This document shows, in pieces, positions 29,490 through 39,216 of a DNA stretch of 64,000 bases. The position numbers and the translations under genes were made by a program. The notes under the pieces are model-generated. The model had not been told where the DNA came from. It ran no database searches and saw only the letters and a list, made by a program, of their open reading frames with translations. This DNA comes from Tropicibacter sp. R16_0 (GTDB lineage: Bacteria > Pseudomonadota > Alphaproteobacteria > Rhodobacterales > Rhodobacteraceae). The stretch is from positions 186,001-250,000 of the forward strand of contig NZ_JAGHRE010000002.1 of assembly GCF_017743935.1 (NCBI RefSeq). Direction: 5' to 3'. Within the stretch, counting starts at the first letter, position 1. The number at the start of each line of letters is the position of its first letter.

Positions 29490-30659
29490 ATGACCCCGGC
29501 GGCGCGCGTTCAAACCGCGATCACCATCCTGGATGAAATAGGCGCCGGGGCCCCCGTCGAGAAGGCCTTGACCGGGTGGGCCCGGCGCAGCCGCTATGCC
29601 GGCTCCAAGGATCGGGCGGCCGTCCGGGATCATGTTTTCGACGTCATTCGCCAACGCCGGTCCCTGGCCGCCTTGGGGGGCGGCGAAAGTGGCCGCCACC
29701 TGATGATCGGATTGTGCCGTCGAACCGGTGTAGTCCCCGATGAGATGTTCAACGGGGCGCCTCACGCACCTGTTGAGCTGACAGACGCAGAACGAGCAGG
29801 GGGGCGGGTGCCCATCGAAGGGTCGGAAGCGGCAGACCTTCCGAATTGGTTGTGGCCGGAGTTCAGTGCGAGCCTTGGAGACAAGGCTGCCAAAGCGGCC
29901 GAAATCATGCAAACGCGCGCTCCGGTTCACCTGAGGGTCAATGTTGCTCGAACCAGTCGCGAAGGAGCGATCGAAAAACTGGCCGCAGAAGGCATTGACT
30001 GCATTGCGCATCCTGTGGCGTCGACTGCGCTTGAAGTTATTGAAGGCGCACGTCGCGTCCACCAAAGCGATGCATATAAATCGGGTTTGATCGAGTTGCA
30101 GGACGCGGCCAGCCAGGCCGTCGTCGAATCTCTGCCGCTGGAACCGGGCATGCGCGTGCTCGACTATTGTGCGGGCGGCGGGGGAAAGGCCCTGGCCTTG
30201 GCCGCGCATGCTGGCGTTGACGTCTTTGCGCATGATATCGCGCCGCAAAGGATGCGGGATTTGCCCGAACGCGCGTCTCGGGCAAAGGCCAAGGTTACTG
30301 TGTTGACACCGAGTGAACTTGGCAACGCCGGGAAATTCGACTTGGTCCTTGCGGATGCACCATGCTCGGGCAGTGGATCATGGCGGCGCGCTCCGGCAGG
30401 AAAGTGGCAGCTTACGCCAGCGAGATTAGAGGATCTGTTGGAAACCCAGCTGCACGTCATCGAGACAGCCAGTCAGTTCGCTGTCGCGGACGGCGCCTTT
30501 GCCTATGCGACATGTTCGTCGTTGAACGTCGAAAACTCCGGTCGCGTTGACGCGTTTTTAGATGGGAATTCAGGGTGGGCATTGAAGTCCAGCCAGGCAT
30601 GGACCGTTCTGGACGGTGCTGATGGGTTCTTTGTCGCACTGCTTTCGCGGGTGCTTTGA
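29490..30659 (+). CDS. RsmB-type rRNA (cytosine-C5) methyltransferase
   Basis: This 389-residue class I methyltransferase has the SAM motif VLDYCAGGGGKALALAAHAG near residue 230 and the catalytic cysteine pair of RNA m5C enzymes: DAPCSGSGSWRR and ATCSSLNVEN. The N-terminal helical region resembles the RsmB/NusB-like domain. It would methylate a cytosine in 16S rRNA. Rhodobacterales carry more than one RsmB-like protein, so the exact site is uncertain. The start ATG at 29490 lies 10 bases after guaB. Its 3' end overlaps the -35 element of the cckA promoter. Confidence 0.88.
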   Translation: MTPAARVQTAITILDEIGAGAPVEKALTGWARRSRYAGSKDRAAVRDHVFDVIRQRRSLAALGGGESGRHLMIGLCRRTGVVPDEMFNGAPHAPVELTDAERAGGRVPIEGSEAADLPNWLWPEFSASLGDKAAKAAEIMQTRAPVHLRVNVARTSREGAIEKLAAEGIDCIAHPVASTALEVIEGARRVHQSDAYKSGLIELQDAASQAVVESLPLEPGMRVLDYCAGGGGKALALAAHAGVDVFAHDIAPQRMRDLPERASRAKAKVTVLTPSELGNAGKFDLVLADAPCSGSGSWRRAPAGKWQLTPARLEDLLETQLHVIETASQFAVADGAFAYATCSSLNVENSGRVDAFLDGNSGWALKSSQAWTVLDGADGFFVALLSRVL

Positions 30660-30684
30660 CTTGATGGACAACTCAGGGTAGAGT
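30656..30684 (+). promoter_or_regulatory. Predicted sigma-70 promoter of cckA
   Basis: TTGACT (30656-30661) and TAGAGT (30679-30684) are separated by exactly 17 bases and fit a housekeeping promoter. Transcription would start near 30691, leaving a leader of about 66 bases before the preferred TTG start at 30757. The -35 element overlaps the stop of the preceding gene. Confidence 0.55.
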
Positions 30685-30693
30685 TTCATTTCG

Positions 30694-30709
30694 TTAAGCA
30701 GGGCTTAAC
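30694..30709 (+). promoter_or_regulatory. CtrA-type binding site upstream of cckA
   Basis: TTAA-GCAGGGC-TTAAC is a perfect match to the full CtrA box TTAA-N7-TTAAC. It sits just after the predicted transcription start, a position that in Caulobacter usually means repression. CckA controls phosphorylation of CtrA, so a feedback loop is plausible. Confidence 0.7.
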
Positions 30710-30756
30710 CCTTGTGGCGCGAAATACTGTCAAAGAAACTCGAATGGAGTCGCGTC

Positions 30757-33063
30757 TTGTCCGCTTTCAGCGCCTCGATCACCCCCGACCTTCCGGAGCG
30801 GAGCCCAAGTGGTGCGCGCATCTTTGCCGTCATGTTGTTGGCTTTGGTGCTGGCTGTGACCGGAGTTTGGGGGCCGTTCGCTGATTTGGTAGACCGGGTT
30901 CTGATTGCCGCCGCAGGCAGCATGACCGTCGTCGCTGTTGTGTTGGGGGTCTGGGGGCATCGGGTTTCGGCTGCGCATTCAATGGCACGAGAAATGTTGG
31001 CGGGGTTCATTGAAAAGGATGCAAGCCCGAGTTTCGTGACCGACGACGAGGGTTTGATCCTGACCCGAAATTCCGCCGCTTGCGTGCGGTTCTCTGACGA
31101 CCAAGCGGACACGCTTGCAGCCACGCTGCGCTCGATCTTTGCCAACCCGTCCGCCGTTCTGTTCCGGCTGCAGTCGCGCGCGCGCATCGACGGAAATGCG
31201 GCCGAAGATATCGTGACCCGGCGGGGACACATTCGGTTGAGGGTGCATTCTTTGGCGGATGGTGGCCTTTTGTGGCGGGTTGAGGAGGTCTCGGATCGAT
31301 CCGGCTGGGGCCGCGGCGGTGACACCTGCCATGTTCCAATGCTCACCATCGGGCGATCAGGTGCCGTTTTGTTCATGAACGAGGCTGCCCGAAAACTGGT
31401 GGGCGAGCGGGTCAAATCCCTGGATCGTCTGTTTGTCTCGACGCCGGTCGAATCCGGTCAGGTCCAAAATATCACCACATCAAAGGGCGTTGTGTCGGTC
31501 GTAGTGGGGGAACATGGCGCGTCCCCGGTCCGGCGCGAGTTGTATCTGATGCCGGTCAACGCCTTGGATCAGCCTGATCGAGAAGAAGGGTTCAATACCC
31601 TGCCGGTGCCGATGTTGAAAATCGCGGCGCACGGAGAGGTAAGGGAAGCCAACCGCCTGGCTTCAGAACTGTTGGGGAATGCGGTGGCAAGCGGAACTCA
31701 TATCAGTGAGTTCATGCAAGGTCTGGGGCGGCCGATCGAGGATTGGCTGCGCGATGTTGCCGAAGGTGTGGCCGTGCAAAAATCGGAATTCCTGAGATTG
31801 TCGCGAAAGGACAAAGAGGTCTATGTTCAAGTGACGCTCAGCCGGACATCCGAGAATGGGAACACCGGGCTGATCGCCGTTTTGAACGACGCAACAGAGC
31901 TCAAAACGCTGGAAGCCCAGTTTGTTCAAAGCCAGAAGATGCAAGCCATTGGCCAGCTCGCTGGCGGTGTCGCGCATGATTTCAATAATCTTTTAACTGC
32001 AATTTCAGGGCATTGCGATCTGTTGTTGTTGCGCCATGATCAGGGCGATCAAGACTATGGCGATCTGGTTCAGATCAACCAGAACGCCAATCGCGCGGCC
32101 GCGTTGGTTGGGCAACTCCTGGCGTTTTCACGAAAACAGACATTGCGCCCGGAAACTCTGGATTTCCGGGATACGCTGTCCGATCTGACCCACCTGTTGA
32201 ACCGGCTCGTGGGTGAAAAAGTCACGCTTACACTTAGCCATGATCCGGTCTTGAAACCGGTCAGAGCCGACAAACGCCAGCTTGAACAGGTGCTCATGAA
32301 CTTGGTTGTCAACGCCCGCGATGCGATGCCGCAAGGTGGCGAAATCCGGATTGAAACAGAAGTTGTCCACCTGGACAACGCGCTGGAACGGGACAGAGCC
32401 ACTTTGCCGTCAGGCGAATACGTGACCGTCAAAGTCCGCGACGAAGGTATCGGCATTGCGCCGGACAAGATTCAAAAGGTGTTCGAACCGTTTTACACCA
32501 CCAAGCGCACGGGCGAGGGAACGGGCCTGGGTCTTTCAACTGCCTATGGGATCATCAAACAGACGGGCGGGTACATCTTTGTCGACAGCGTCGAAGGGCA
32601 GGGAACCGAGTTCATCATCTATTTCCCGGTTCATGACCAATCCGAACGCATCGAAACCCAACCGAGAGAAGAGCACAAAAGCCCGGTCGCTCGACATGGA
32701 GAAGGGGTTGTTTTGTTGGTCGAAGACGAAGCCCCGGTGCGCGCCTTTGCTTCACGCGCGCTGAGGTTGAGGGGATATACGGTGCTCGAGGCCGAATCCG
32801 CTGAAGATGCCCTGAAAACACTCAAAGATCCGGACCTGTCGGTGGATGTCTTTGTGACAGACGTGGTCATGCCTGGTTTGGATGGGCCAACTTGGGTGCG
32901 CGAGGCCTTGAAAGAACGACCGCAGGTTCGCGTGGTGTTTGTGTCAGGCTACGCCGAGGGCGCGTTCGGGGAATGTGACCCGGATATTCCCAACTCGGTC
33001 TTCCTGCCCAAGCCGTTTTCGTTGAACCAACTGACCGAAACGGTGCACCAGCAACTTCACTGA
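30757..33063 (+). CDS. cckA: Cell-cycle hybrid histidine kinase CckA
   Basis: CckA phosphorylates, via ChpT, the master regulator CtrA, which in Rhodobacterales governs motility and gene transfer agents. Taking the TTG at 30757 (GGAG seven bases upstream) gives 768 residues. There are two membrane spans (near 22-42 and 47-67) and PAS-like domains. The HisKA motif AGGVAHDFNNLLTAISGH has His407 as phosphoacceptor. The HATPase follows with N-box NARDAMP and GTGLGLSTAYGI. The C-terminal receiver has VLLVEDE and Asp702 (FVTDVVMPGLDG). A TTG at 30712 is another possible start, but it lies directly behind the CtrA box without a good ribosome site. Confidence 0.92.
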   Translation: MSAFSASITPDLPERSPSGARIFAVMLLALVLAVTGVWGPFADLVDRVLIAAAGSMTVVAVVLGVWGHRVSAAHSMAREMLAGFIEKDASPSFVTDDEGLILTRNSAACVRFSDDQADTLAATLRSIFANPSAVLFRLQSRARIDGNAAEDIVTRRGHIRLRVHSLADGGLLWRVEEVSDRSGWGRGGDTCHVPMLTIGRSGAVLFMNEAARKLVGERVKSLDRLFVSTPVESGQVQNITTSKGVVSVVVGEHGASPVRRELYLMPVNALDQPDREEGFNTLPVPMLKIAAHGEVREANRLASELLGNAVASGTHISEFMQGLGRPIEDWLRDVAEGVAVQKSEFLRLSRKDKEVYVQVTLSRTSENGNTGLIAVLNDATELKTLEAQFVQSQKMQAIGQLAGGVAHDFNNLLTAISGHCDLLLLRHDQGDQDYGDLVQINQNANRAAALVGQLLAFSRKQTLRPETLDFRDTLSDLTHLLNRLVGEKVTLTLSHDPVLKPVRADKRQLEQVLMNLVVNARDAMPQGGEIRIETEVVHLDNALERDRATLPSGEYVTVKVRDEGIGIAPDKIQKVFEPFYTTKRTGEGTGLGLSTAYGIIKQTGGYIFVDSVEGQGTEFIIYFPVHDQSERIETQPREEHKSPVARHGEGVVLLVEDEAPVRAFASRALRLRGYTVLEAESAEDALKTLKDPDLSVDVFVTDVVMPGLDGPTWVREALKERPQVRVVFVSGYAEGAFGECDPDIPNSVFLPKPFSLNQLTETVHQQLH

Positions 33064-33072
33064 GTGTCTAAA

Positions 33073-33684
33073 TCACAATGCACTTGCGTGCAGTTCAAAC
33101 TCTTGCTGCAACTTGCGCTCCAATTTGTTCCGGGTGCCTTGGGACAGGGAAAGCTCCATCTCGGGAGAGGTGTTTTCTCGAGACAGGTTCAACTGAACCT
33201 TCAAACGCTCTTCGAGAAAGGCGTTGAGACCAGGTTGGTTTTCATACTTGTACAAATAAGTGATTCCCGTCCCGTTTGGACGTGTTTCCAGAAACTTGAG
33301 CTGGCTCCCAACATTGGCGTAACTTGGGCGATCCCCTCTGAGGTACGCATCCACAAATGTGTCGAAACTGACATCGTGGGTCGAGTTCCTGTGCCCTTCC
33401 ATGCCATCGCGACGTCGGTAGCGATACCAGCTGCCCAGCCAACTGAGCGGGTGGCGGATCACGGCCAGGGTTTCCATCTCGACGCCGCAAACCCGGTCGA
33501 ACATCGGGCGAAAGAACCGATTATAGCGATAGACCGGTGCATGTTTCAGTTCGGGGGGATTCGCAATCACGATGTCGGCGCGTGTCCTGAGCGCGGACTG
33601 ATAGGCGGTCGTTCCGGTTTTTGGAACGGCAAGGAAAGCCAGTCTTTCTTTGTAGAAAACAAGCATTTGCTGGACACCTCTCAT
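33073..33684 (-). CDS. Sulfotransferase family protein
   Basis: This 203-residue protein has the 5'-phosphosulfate loop AVPKTGTTAYQSALR near residue 18 and the 3'-phosphate motif ETLAVIRHPLSWLGSWYRYRRR near 70, both marks of PAPS-dependent sulfotransferases. It would move a sulfo group from PAPS to an unknown acceptor, perhaps a surface glycan or lipid. GGGAG stands six bases before the ATG at 33684. The frame is open for 102 further codons upstream but that part runs back through the recA promoter. The protein is short for the family and has no signal peptide. It lies between cckA and recA. Confidence 0.8.
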   Translation of the reverse strand: MRGVQQMLVFYKERLAFLAVPKTGTTAYQSALRTRADIVIANPPELKHAPVYRYNRFFRPMFDRVCGVEMETLAVIRHPLSWLGSWYRYRRRDGMEGHRNSTHDVSFDTFVDAYLRGDRPSYANVGSQLKFLETRPNGTGITYLYKYENQPGLNAFLEERLKVQLNLSRENTSPEMELSLSQGTRNKLERKLQQEFELHASAL

Positions 33685-33766
33685 CGTAACTCCCGTCAGA
33701 AAATGCCGTAAACCTACTGTTAATACAATTCGGAAAAGGTAGGACAGGTAAGATTTTAATTGAAAT

Positions 33767-33781
33767 GTTCCTCTTTTGATC
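33767..33781. promoter_or_regulatory. Imperfect second SOS box upstream of recA
   Basis: GTTC-CTCTTTT-GATC matches the alphaproteobacterial LexA site GTTC-N7-GTTC at seven of eight defined bases and lies seven bases before the perfect box. Confidence 0.4.
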
Positions 33782-33788
33782 TCATAAG

Positions 33789-33803
33789 GAACAAGAGGAG
33801 AAC
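33789..33803. promoter_or_regulatory. LexA-binding SOS box of recA
   Basis: GAAC-AAGAGGA-GAAC is a perfect match to the alphaproteobacterial SOS box (GAAC-N7-GAAC, the complement of GTTC-N7-GTTC). It lies 56 bases before the recA start, so LexA should repress recA until DNA damage. Confidence 0.85.
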
Positions 33804-33859
33804 AAAGCAGTGATTGCCGCCTGCGGCAGGCTATGACAATAAGGAAGGCGAACGAGACA

Positions 33860-34930
33860 ATGGCGGATCTTCTAACAATGAGCAGCAAGCAGAACGCGGA
33901 CAAGCAAAAGGCGCTGGACAGCGCCCTGGCCCAGATCGAGCGGCAGTTCGGCAAGGGGTCGATCATGAAGCTGGGCGATGGCAATGCCATCCAAGAGATC
34001 GAAGCCAGCTCGACCGGTTCACTGGGGTTGGATATCGCTCTGGGGATCGGTGGCCTGCCGATGGGGCGGATTGTCGAGATCTATGGACCTGAGAGCTCGG
34101 GCAAGACAACCCTGACGCTGCATTGCGTGGCCGAACAGCAGAAGCGCGGCGGTGTTTGTGCGTTTGTCGACGCAGAGCATGCGCTGGACCCGCAATATGC
34201 GCGCAAGCTGGGCGTTGACTTGGATGAGCTTTTGATCTCGCAGCCCGACACCGGCGAACAAGCGCTGGAGATCACCGACACGTTGGTGCGATCCGGGGCG
34301 GTGAACATGGTCATTGTCGACTCGGTGGCTGCACTGACGCCAAAGTCGGAACTGGAAGGCGACATGGGCGACAGCAACGTTGGTGTTCAGGCCCGCTTGA
34401 TGAGCCAGGCGATGCGCAAGCTGACCGGTTCGATCAGCCGTTCGAACTGCATGGTGATTTTCATCAACCAGATCCGGATGAAGATCGGTGTCATGTTCGG
34501 TTCGCCCGAGACCACCACAGGTGGCAACGCGTTGAAGTTCTACAGCTCGGTGCGCCTGGACATCCGCCGCATCGGCCAGATCAAGGACCGCGACGAGGTT
34601 GTCGGCAACGCAACCCGCGTGAAAGTTGTCAAGAACAAGGTGGCCCCACCGTTCAAGCAGGTGGAATTCGACATCATGTACGGCGAAGGTATCTCGAAGA
34701 TGGGTGAGCTGCTGGACCTGGGCGTCAAGGCAGGTGTGGTTGCCAAGTCTGGGTCATGGTTCAGCTATGGCGACGAGCGCATCGGACAGGGTCGTGAAAA
34801 CGCCAAGCAATTCCTGCGCGACAACAGCCGGGTTGCGTTTGAGATCGAAGACAAGATCCGCGCTGCACATGGGCTGGATTTCGACATGCCGCCGGGTGAA
34901 GCGGCGGATGACGATATTCTGGAAGCCTGA
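33860..34930 (+). CDS. recA: Recombinase A
   Basis: RecA forms filaments on single-stranded DNA, drives strand exchange and triggers LexA self-cleavage. The 356-residue protein has the N-terminal [20 protein letters not shown], Walker [11 protein letters not shown], Walker [13 protein letters not shown], loop L1 region [12 protein letters not shown] and loop L2 region around [21 protein letters not shown]. The tail is acidic ([11 protein letters not shown]). I prefer the ATG at 33860 (MADLLTMSS), which matches Roseobacter RecA length; an ATG at 33833 adds nine residues. LexA boxes lie upstream and a terminator follows. Confidence 0.97.
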   Translation: MADLLTMSSKQNADKQKALDSALAQIERQFGKGSIMKLGDGNAIQEIEASSTGSLGLDIALGIGGLPMGRIVEIYGPESSGKTTLTLHCVAEQQKRGGVCAFVDAEHALDPQYARKLGVDLDELLISQPDTGEQALEITDTLVRSGAVNMVIVDSVAALTPKSELEGDMGDSNVGVQARLMSQAMRKLTGSISRSNCMVIFINQIRMKIGVMFGSPETTTGGNALKFYSSVRLDIRRIGQIKDRDEVVGNATRVKVVKNKVAPPFKQVEFDIMYGEGISKMGELLDLGVKAGVVAKSGSWFSYGDERIGQGRENAKQFLRDNSRVAFEIEDKIRAAHGLDFDMPPGEAADDDILEA

Positions 34931-34994
34931 GCAACAGCTTTGGGGATAGCAACGTGTCCCCGGGGCAACGATGAAGAGTTGAGAATTTGCTGAA

Positions 34995-35018
34995 CAAGGC
35001 GGCCTTGGGGCCGCCTTG
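34995..35018 (+). terminator. Terminator of recA
   Basis: CAAGGCGGCC and GGCCGCCTTG form a perfect 10-base stem with loop TTGG, followed by TGTCGTTT. It lies 64 bases after the recA stop. Confidence 0.75.
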
Positions 35019-35108
35019 TGTCGTTTGCGGCATTGCAGCCTGTGGACAGTCGGAAACCGTGGCGATACACCTGCACGGAAACACTTTCCCCGCCGCCGAG
35101 AGAACCTG

Positions 35109-37781
35109 ATGGCCACGCTGAATGATATCCGCTCGACCTTTTTGAACTACTTCGCCAAGCAAGGACACGAGGTTGTCGCCTCGAGCCCGCTTGTGCCGCG
35201 CAACGATCCGACGCTGATGTTCGCAAACTCAGGGATGGTGCAGTTCAAGAACCTGTTCACCGGTCTGGAAACCCGCGATTACAAGCGCGCAACCACGTCG
35301 CAGAAATGCGTACGGGCAGGCGGTAAGCACAATGACCTCGACAACGTGGGCTATACGGCGCGTCATCACACGTTTTTCGAGATGCTCGGCAACTTCTCGT
35401 TCGGGGACTATTTCAAGCATGAGGCGATCCCGTTTGCCTGGGAACTGATCACCAAAGACTTCGAGATCGACAAGTCGCGCCTTCTGACCACGGTCTATCA
35501 TACCGATGATGAGGCGTTTGAGATCTGGAAGAAGGTTGGCGTGCCCGAGGATCGGATCATCCGCATCGATACGTCCGACAATTTTTGGCAGATGGGGCCG
35601 ACCGGTCCTTGTGGTCCCTGCACCGAGATTTTTTATGACCACGGCGACCACATCTGGGGTGGCCCTCCGGGCTCTCCCGAAGAAGACGGCGACCGGTTCA
35701 TCGAGATCTGGAACATCGTTTTCATGCAGAACGAGCAGTTCGAAGATGGCTCTATGGTGCCGCTCGACATGCAGTCGATCGACACAGGTATGGGGTTGGA
35801 GCGTATCGGTGCTCTGCTGCAGGGCAGCCATGACAACTATGACACGGACCTGTTCAAAGCGCTGATCGAGGCTAGTGCCGATGTCACCAACGTCGATCCC
35901 TATGGCGATCAGAATGTGCATCACCGGGTGATTGCGGATCACCTGCGCTCGACCTCGTTCCTGATTGCCGACGGTGTGATGCCTGCAAGCGACGGGCGCG
36001 GGTATGTGCTGCGGCGGATCATGCGCCGCGCCATGCGTCATGCGCATCTGTTGGGCGCCAAAGACCCGGTCATGCATCGCCTTGTTCCGGCGCTGGTGCA
36101 GCAGATGGGCGCGGCCTATCCTGAGCTGGGTCAGGCGCAGGCGCTGATCGAGGAGACTTTGCAGCAGGAAGAAACCCGGTTCAAAAAGATGTTGGACCGC
36201 GGCCTGAGCTTGCTTGACACCGAACTGGACGGGCTGGACGAGGGCGCGCCGCTGTCGGGGCAGGCTGCGTTCAAACTGTACGACACGTATGGTTTCCCGC
36301 TGGACCTGACGCAGGATGCGCTGCGCGAGGTTGGACGTACGGTGGACACTGACGGGTTTGATGCCGCCATGGCCGAGCAGAAAGCCAAGGCGCGTGCTGC
36401 CTGGACGGGCTCGGGTGAAGCTGCGGACAATGCGGTTTGGTTCGATGTGCTCGATGCCAGCGACGCGACTGATTTCCTGGGCTATGACACCGAAAAGGCC
36501 GAAGGTCAGGTAACGGCCCTGGTCGCCGACGGTGCATTGACCGACAAAATTGCCGAAGGTGGCACGGGCTGGGTTATCGTGAACCAGACGCCGTTTTATG
36601 GCGAAGCCGGTGGTCAGGTGGGCGACAGCGGAGTAATTCGCCGTTTGGAAAACCGGGACGAAGTTGCGCTGGTCGAGGACACCAAGAAGTTTGCCGATGG
36701 CAAGATCTATGCCCACAAGGTGACTGTTGAACGCGGCGCGATCTCCAAAGGGGATCCGGTCGAGTTGGAGGTGGATCATGTCCGCCGGTCGGCCATTCGC
36801 GCCAACCACTCGGCCACGCACTTGCTGCACGAAGCCCTGCGCGAGCACCTGGGGGATCATGTGGCGCAGCGCGGCTCGTTGAATGCTGCTGATCGTCTGC
36901 GATTTGATTTCAGCCACGGCAAGGCGCTGAACGAAGAGGAACTGGGCAAGGTTGCGGCCGATGTGAACCGGTTCATCCGTCAGAACTCGACCGTGGAAAC
37001 CCGGATCATGACGCCGGATGATGCCCGTGCCATCGGTGCGCAGGCTTTGTTTGGTGAGAAATACGGGGATGAGGTGCGCGTTGTGTCCATGGGCCAGGCC
37101 GAGACTGGTAAGGGGCAAGACGGCAGCACGTATTCGATCGAGCTGTGTGGGGGTACGCACGTCAAGCAGACCGGCGATATCGGCACCTTTGTTTTGTTGG
37201 GCGACAGTGCGTCGTCGGCTGGTGTGCGCCGTATCGAGGCGTTGACCGGCGCGGCCGCGTTTGAGCACTTGTCGGCCGAAGCGTCCCGGATGGGCGAAAT
37301 CAGCGGTATGCTGAAGGCGCAATCGGCTGAAGCCGCAGATCGTGTCAAAGCTCTGATGGATGAGCGCAAGGCGCTGCAGAACGAGGTTGCCAACCTGCGT
37401 CGCGAACTGGCCATGGCCGGTGGTGCAGGGCAGGGCGGCGGTGCCGAGGCGCGGGATGTGAACGGCGTCAAATTCCTGGCCCAATCCTTGAGCGGTGTGT
37501 CGGGCAAAGACCTGCCCGCGCTGATCGACGAGCACAAGGAACGTCTGGGATCAGGCGCGGTTCTGCTGATTGCGGATGCAGGTGGCAAAGCGGCTGTGGC
37601 AGCTGGCGTGACCAAGGATCTGACCGATACGGTGTCGGCGGTGGATCTGGTCAAGGCGGCCGTGGTTGAGCTGGGCGGCAAGGGCGGCGGTGGCCGCCCC
37701 GATATGGCCCAGGGCGGCGGTAAGGATGCGTCGAACGCCGATGCGGCGATCAAGGCGGCCGAGGCTGTTCTGCAAGCTTGA
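35109..37781 (+). CDS. alaS: Alanyl-tRNA synthetase
   Basis: AlaS charges tRNA-Ala and edits mischarged Ser or Gly. The 890-residue protein has the class II catalytic domain from the N-terminus ([20 protein letters not shown]), motif 2 with [19 protein letters not shown], the editing domain zinc motifs HSATHLLHE and [15 protein letters not shown], a coiled-coil region near 745-780, and a DHHA1-like glycine-rich C-terminal domain ([16 protein letters not shown]). The ATG at 35109 is set by the conserved N-terminus and follows a GAGAACC site; the frame is open upstream without coding character. It follows recA in the order typical of alphaproteobacteria. Confidence 0.98.
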   Translation: MATLNDIRSTFLNYFAKQGHEVVASSPLVPRNDPTLMFANSGMVQFKNLFTGLETRDYKRATTSQKCVRAGGKHNDLDNVGYTARHHTFFEMLGNFSFGDYFKHEAIPFAWELITKDFEIDKSRLLTTVYHTDDEAFEIWKKVGVPEDRIIRIDTSDNFWQMGPTGPCGPCTEIFYDHGDHIWGGPPGSPEEDGDRFIEIWNIVFMQNEQFEDGSMVPLDMQSIDTGMGLERIGALLQGSHDNYDTDLFKALIEASADVTNVDPYGDQNVHHRVIADHLRSTSFLIADGVMPASDGRGYVLRRIMRRAMRHAHLLGAKDPVMHRLVPALVQQMGAAYPELGQAQALIEETLQQEETRFKKMLDRGLSLLDTELDGLDEGAPLSGQAAFKLYDTYGFPLDLTQDALREVGRTVDTDGFDAAMAEQKAKARAAWTGSGEAADNAVWFDVLDASDATDFLGYDTEKAEGQVTALVADGALTDKIAEGGTGWVIVNQTPFYGEAGGQVGDSGVIRRLENRDEVALVEDTKKFADGKIYAHKVTVERGAISKGDPVELEVDHVRRSAIRANHSATHLLHEALREHLGDHVAQRGSLNAADRLRFDFSHGKALNEEELGKVAADVNRFIRQNSTVETRIMTPDDARAIGAQALFGEKYGDEVRVVSMGQAETGKGQDGSTYSIELCGGTHVKQTGDIGTFVLLGDSASSAGVRRIEALTGAAAFEHLSAEASRMGEISGMLKAQSAEAADRVKALMDERKALQNEVANLRRELAMAGGAGQGGGAEARDVNGVKFLAQSLSGVSGKDLPALIDEHKERLGSGAVLLIADAGGKAAVAAGVTKDLTDTVSAVDLVKAAVVELGGKGGGGRPDMAQGGGKDASNADAAIKAAEAVLQA

Positions 37782-37856
37782 CCAACTGGTCAAAAATGGG
37801 TTGGTCTTTCCGGCAGATGACGTAAGCTGCCGGAAAGCACACTGAGGAGAACACCC

Positions 37857-38144
37857 ATGCCCGCACTTTGGATCGCACATGTGACCGTCACCGACGCCGA
37901 AGCCTATGGCAAATATGCAGAACTGGCGGGGCCCGCCATCGCCAAACACGGCGGCAGTTTCATTGCGCGCGGTGGCCGGTTTGTGCAGCTCGAAGGCAAG
38001 GAGCGCCCCCGCAATGTTGTGGCGCGCTTTCCCAGCGTTGATGCGGCTGTCGATTGCTACAACTCACCCGAGTACCAAGTGGCGCTGAGCCATGCGCGTG
38101 ATGCATCAGAGCGCGAATTGATGGTTGTCGAAACCTCGGAATGA
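37857..38144 (+). CDS. DUF1330 family small protein
   Basis: This 95-residue protein matches DUF1330, a dimeric ferredoxin-like alpha/beta barrel family: PALWIAHVTVTDAEAYGKYAE, GGSFIARGGRFVQLEG, and ARFPSVDAAVDCYNSPEYQ near residues 56-74. Family members are small cytoplasmic proteins without a firm function, related in fold to dimeric oxygenases. The start has AGGAGAACACCC before the ATG, an excellent ribosome site. It stands alone between alaS and a methyltransferase gene, with its own terminator. Confidence 0.87.
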   Translation: MPALWIAHVTVTDAEAYGKYAELAGPAIAKHGGSFIARGGRFVQLEGKERPRNVVARFPSVDAAVDCYNSPEYQVALSHARDASERELMVVETSE

Positions 38145-38167
38145 TCAACGCAATACGATGACAACGA

Positions 38168-38203
38168 AACCCGCTTCGGAACACCGCGGCGGGTTCTGTT
38201 TTG
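38168..38203 (+). terminator. Terminator after the DUF1330 gene
   Basis: AACCCGC (38168-38174) pairs with GCGGGTT (38189-38195) across a 14-base loop, followed by CTGTTTTGT. It begins 24 bases after the stop. Confidence 0.6.
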
Positions 38204-38269
38204 TCGGGGTTGGACAGGGCGCAAAAGCACGGTAAGCACGGGGCAGCCTATGCCAAAAGGGATCAGATC

Positions 38270-39115
38270 GTGAAGAAAAGAAAATTCCCCAAGATCAACA
38301 CCTTGTTGGATCCTCTTGACGTCAAGCTGATCGACCGCGCGGATGAGATCGCCGAGACCGAGCGTCTGGTGGCTTTTGAACGGCGTGGCGGATTGGAAAA
38401 ACCGGCATATGCGCTGAGCCCGGGTATGGAAGGGTTCGATATCTCGGGCCTGGTGCGTGAATACGAGACCTATAAGGACGCGCTCGCTGCGCTGCATGAT
38501 CCCGAGCAGAACAAGACGGGTTACACGTCGAACAACGGCTATTATGACACGCCGGACGCCGAGGCGCTGTATCTGATGGTGCGACGCTATCAGCCGAAAC
38601 ATGTGATCGAGGTCGGATGCGGCAACTCGACCCGGATCACACGGCAGGCGGTCATCGATGGTGGGTTGGACACCAAGATCACCGCGATCGATCCCTATCC
38701 GCGCGCGGACATCGCCCATGTGGTCAATGCCTTTGAACAGAAACGACTGGAAGAGGTGGATCCGGCGCTTTTTGACACGCTGGGGCCGGGGGACATCCTG
38801 TTCATCGACAGCAGCCATCAGGTGCGCATGAGCAACGATGTGGCGCATCTGTTCTGTCGGATCATCCCTCGGCTTGCCCCGGGTGTGGTGATCCATGTGC
38901 ATGATGTGTTCTTGCCCTACGAATACCCCAAGCGGTTCTTTTATGATTGCCCGTCTTGGGCGGAACAGTACGTTCTGCATACGCTGATCCAGACCAGTGG
39001 CTATCAGTTGCTGTGGCCGGGCTATTACCTGCAGCAGGATCGCCCGGACGCCGTGCAGGCCTTGCCGTTTCTGGCCGGTGGACGCGCGCAGAGTTTCTGG
39101 ATCCGCAAGACATAA
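38270..39115 (+). CDS. Class I SAM-dependent methyltransferase
   Basis: The protein has a Rossmann methyltransferase core of the Methyltransf_24 type: HVIEVGCGNSTRITRQAVI is motif I near residue 116, TAIDPYPRADI is motif II, and GDILFIDSSHQVRMSND follows, then PGVVIHVHDVFLPYEYPKRFF. I place the start at GTG 38270, giving 281 residues beginning MKKRKFPKINTL, because AAAAGGGATC lies at the right spacing; a TTG at 38201 in frame overlaps the preceding terminator. The substrate is unknown. Related enzymes act on sugars or small metabolites and often sit in glycan clusters, but none is evident here. Confidence 0.8.
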   Translation: MKKRKFPKINTLLDPLDVKLIDRADEIAETERLVAFERRGGLEKPAYALSPGMEGFDISGLVREYETYKDALAALHDPEQNKTGYTSNNGYYDTPDAEALYLMVRRYQPKHVIEVGCGNSTRITRQAVIDGGLDTKITAIDPYPRADIAHVVNAFEQKRLEEVDPALFDTLGPGDILFIDSSHQVRMSNDVAHLFCRIIPRLAPGVVIHVHDVFLPYEYPKRFFYDCPSWAEQYVLHTLIQTSGYQLLWPGYYLQQDRPDAVQALPFLAGGRAQSFWIRKT

Positions 39116-39151
39116 AGTGCGAGCTTTGCCATAGTCTGGTCGAATTCCATG

Positions 39152-39167
39152 GTTAACATGGGATTAA
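39152..39167 (-). promoter_or_regulatory. Second CtrA-type box
   Basis: On the minus strand TTAA-TCCCATG-TTAAC is a perfect CtrA full box. It lies 50 bases before the start of the exported protein gene on the + strand. A role in its transcription is an inference from position. Confidence 0.55.
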
Positions 39168-39216
39168 GCACGTTCAGCCCGGCACAAGACCGGGCACAGA
39201 TAGAGGCAGTCGAGCT

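Noticed and set aside
35229-37535. A 768-codon open frame antisense to alaS
   Set aside because: alaS is certain, and the antisense product is rich in His, Arg and Gln without recognisable motifs, the signature of a codon-bias shadow.
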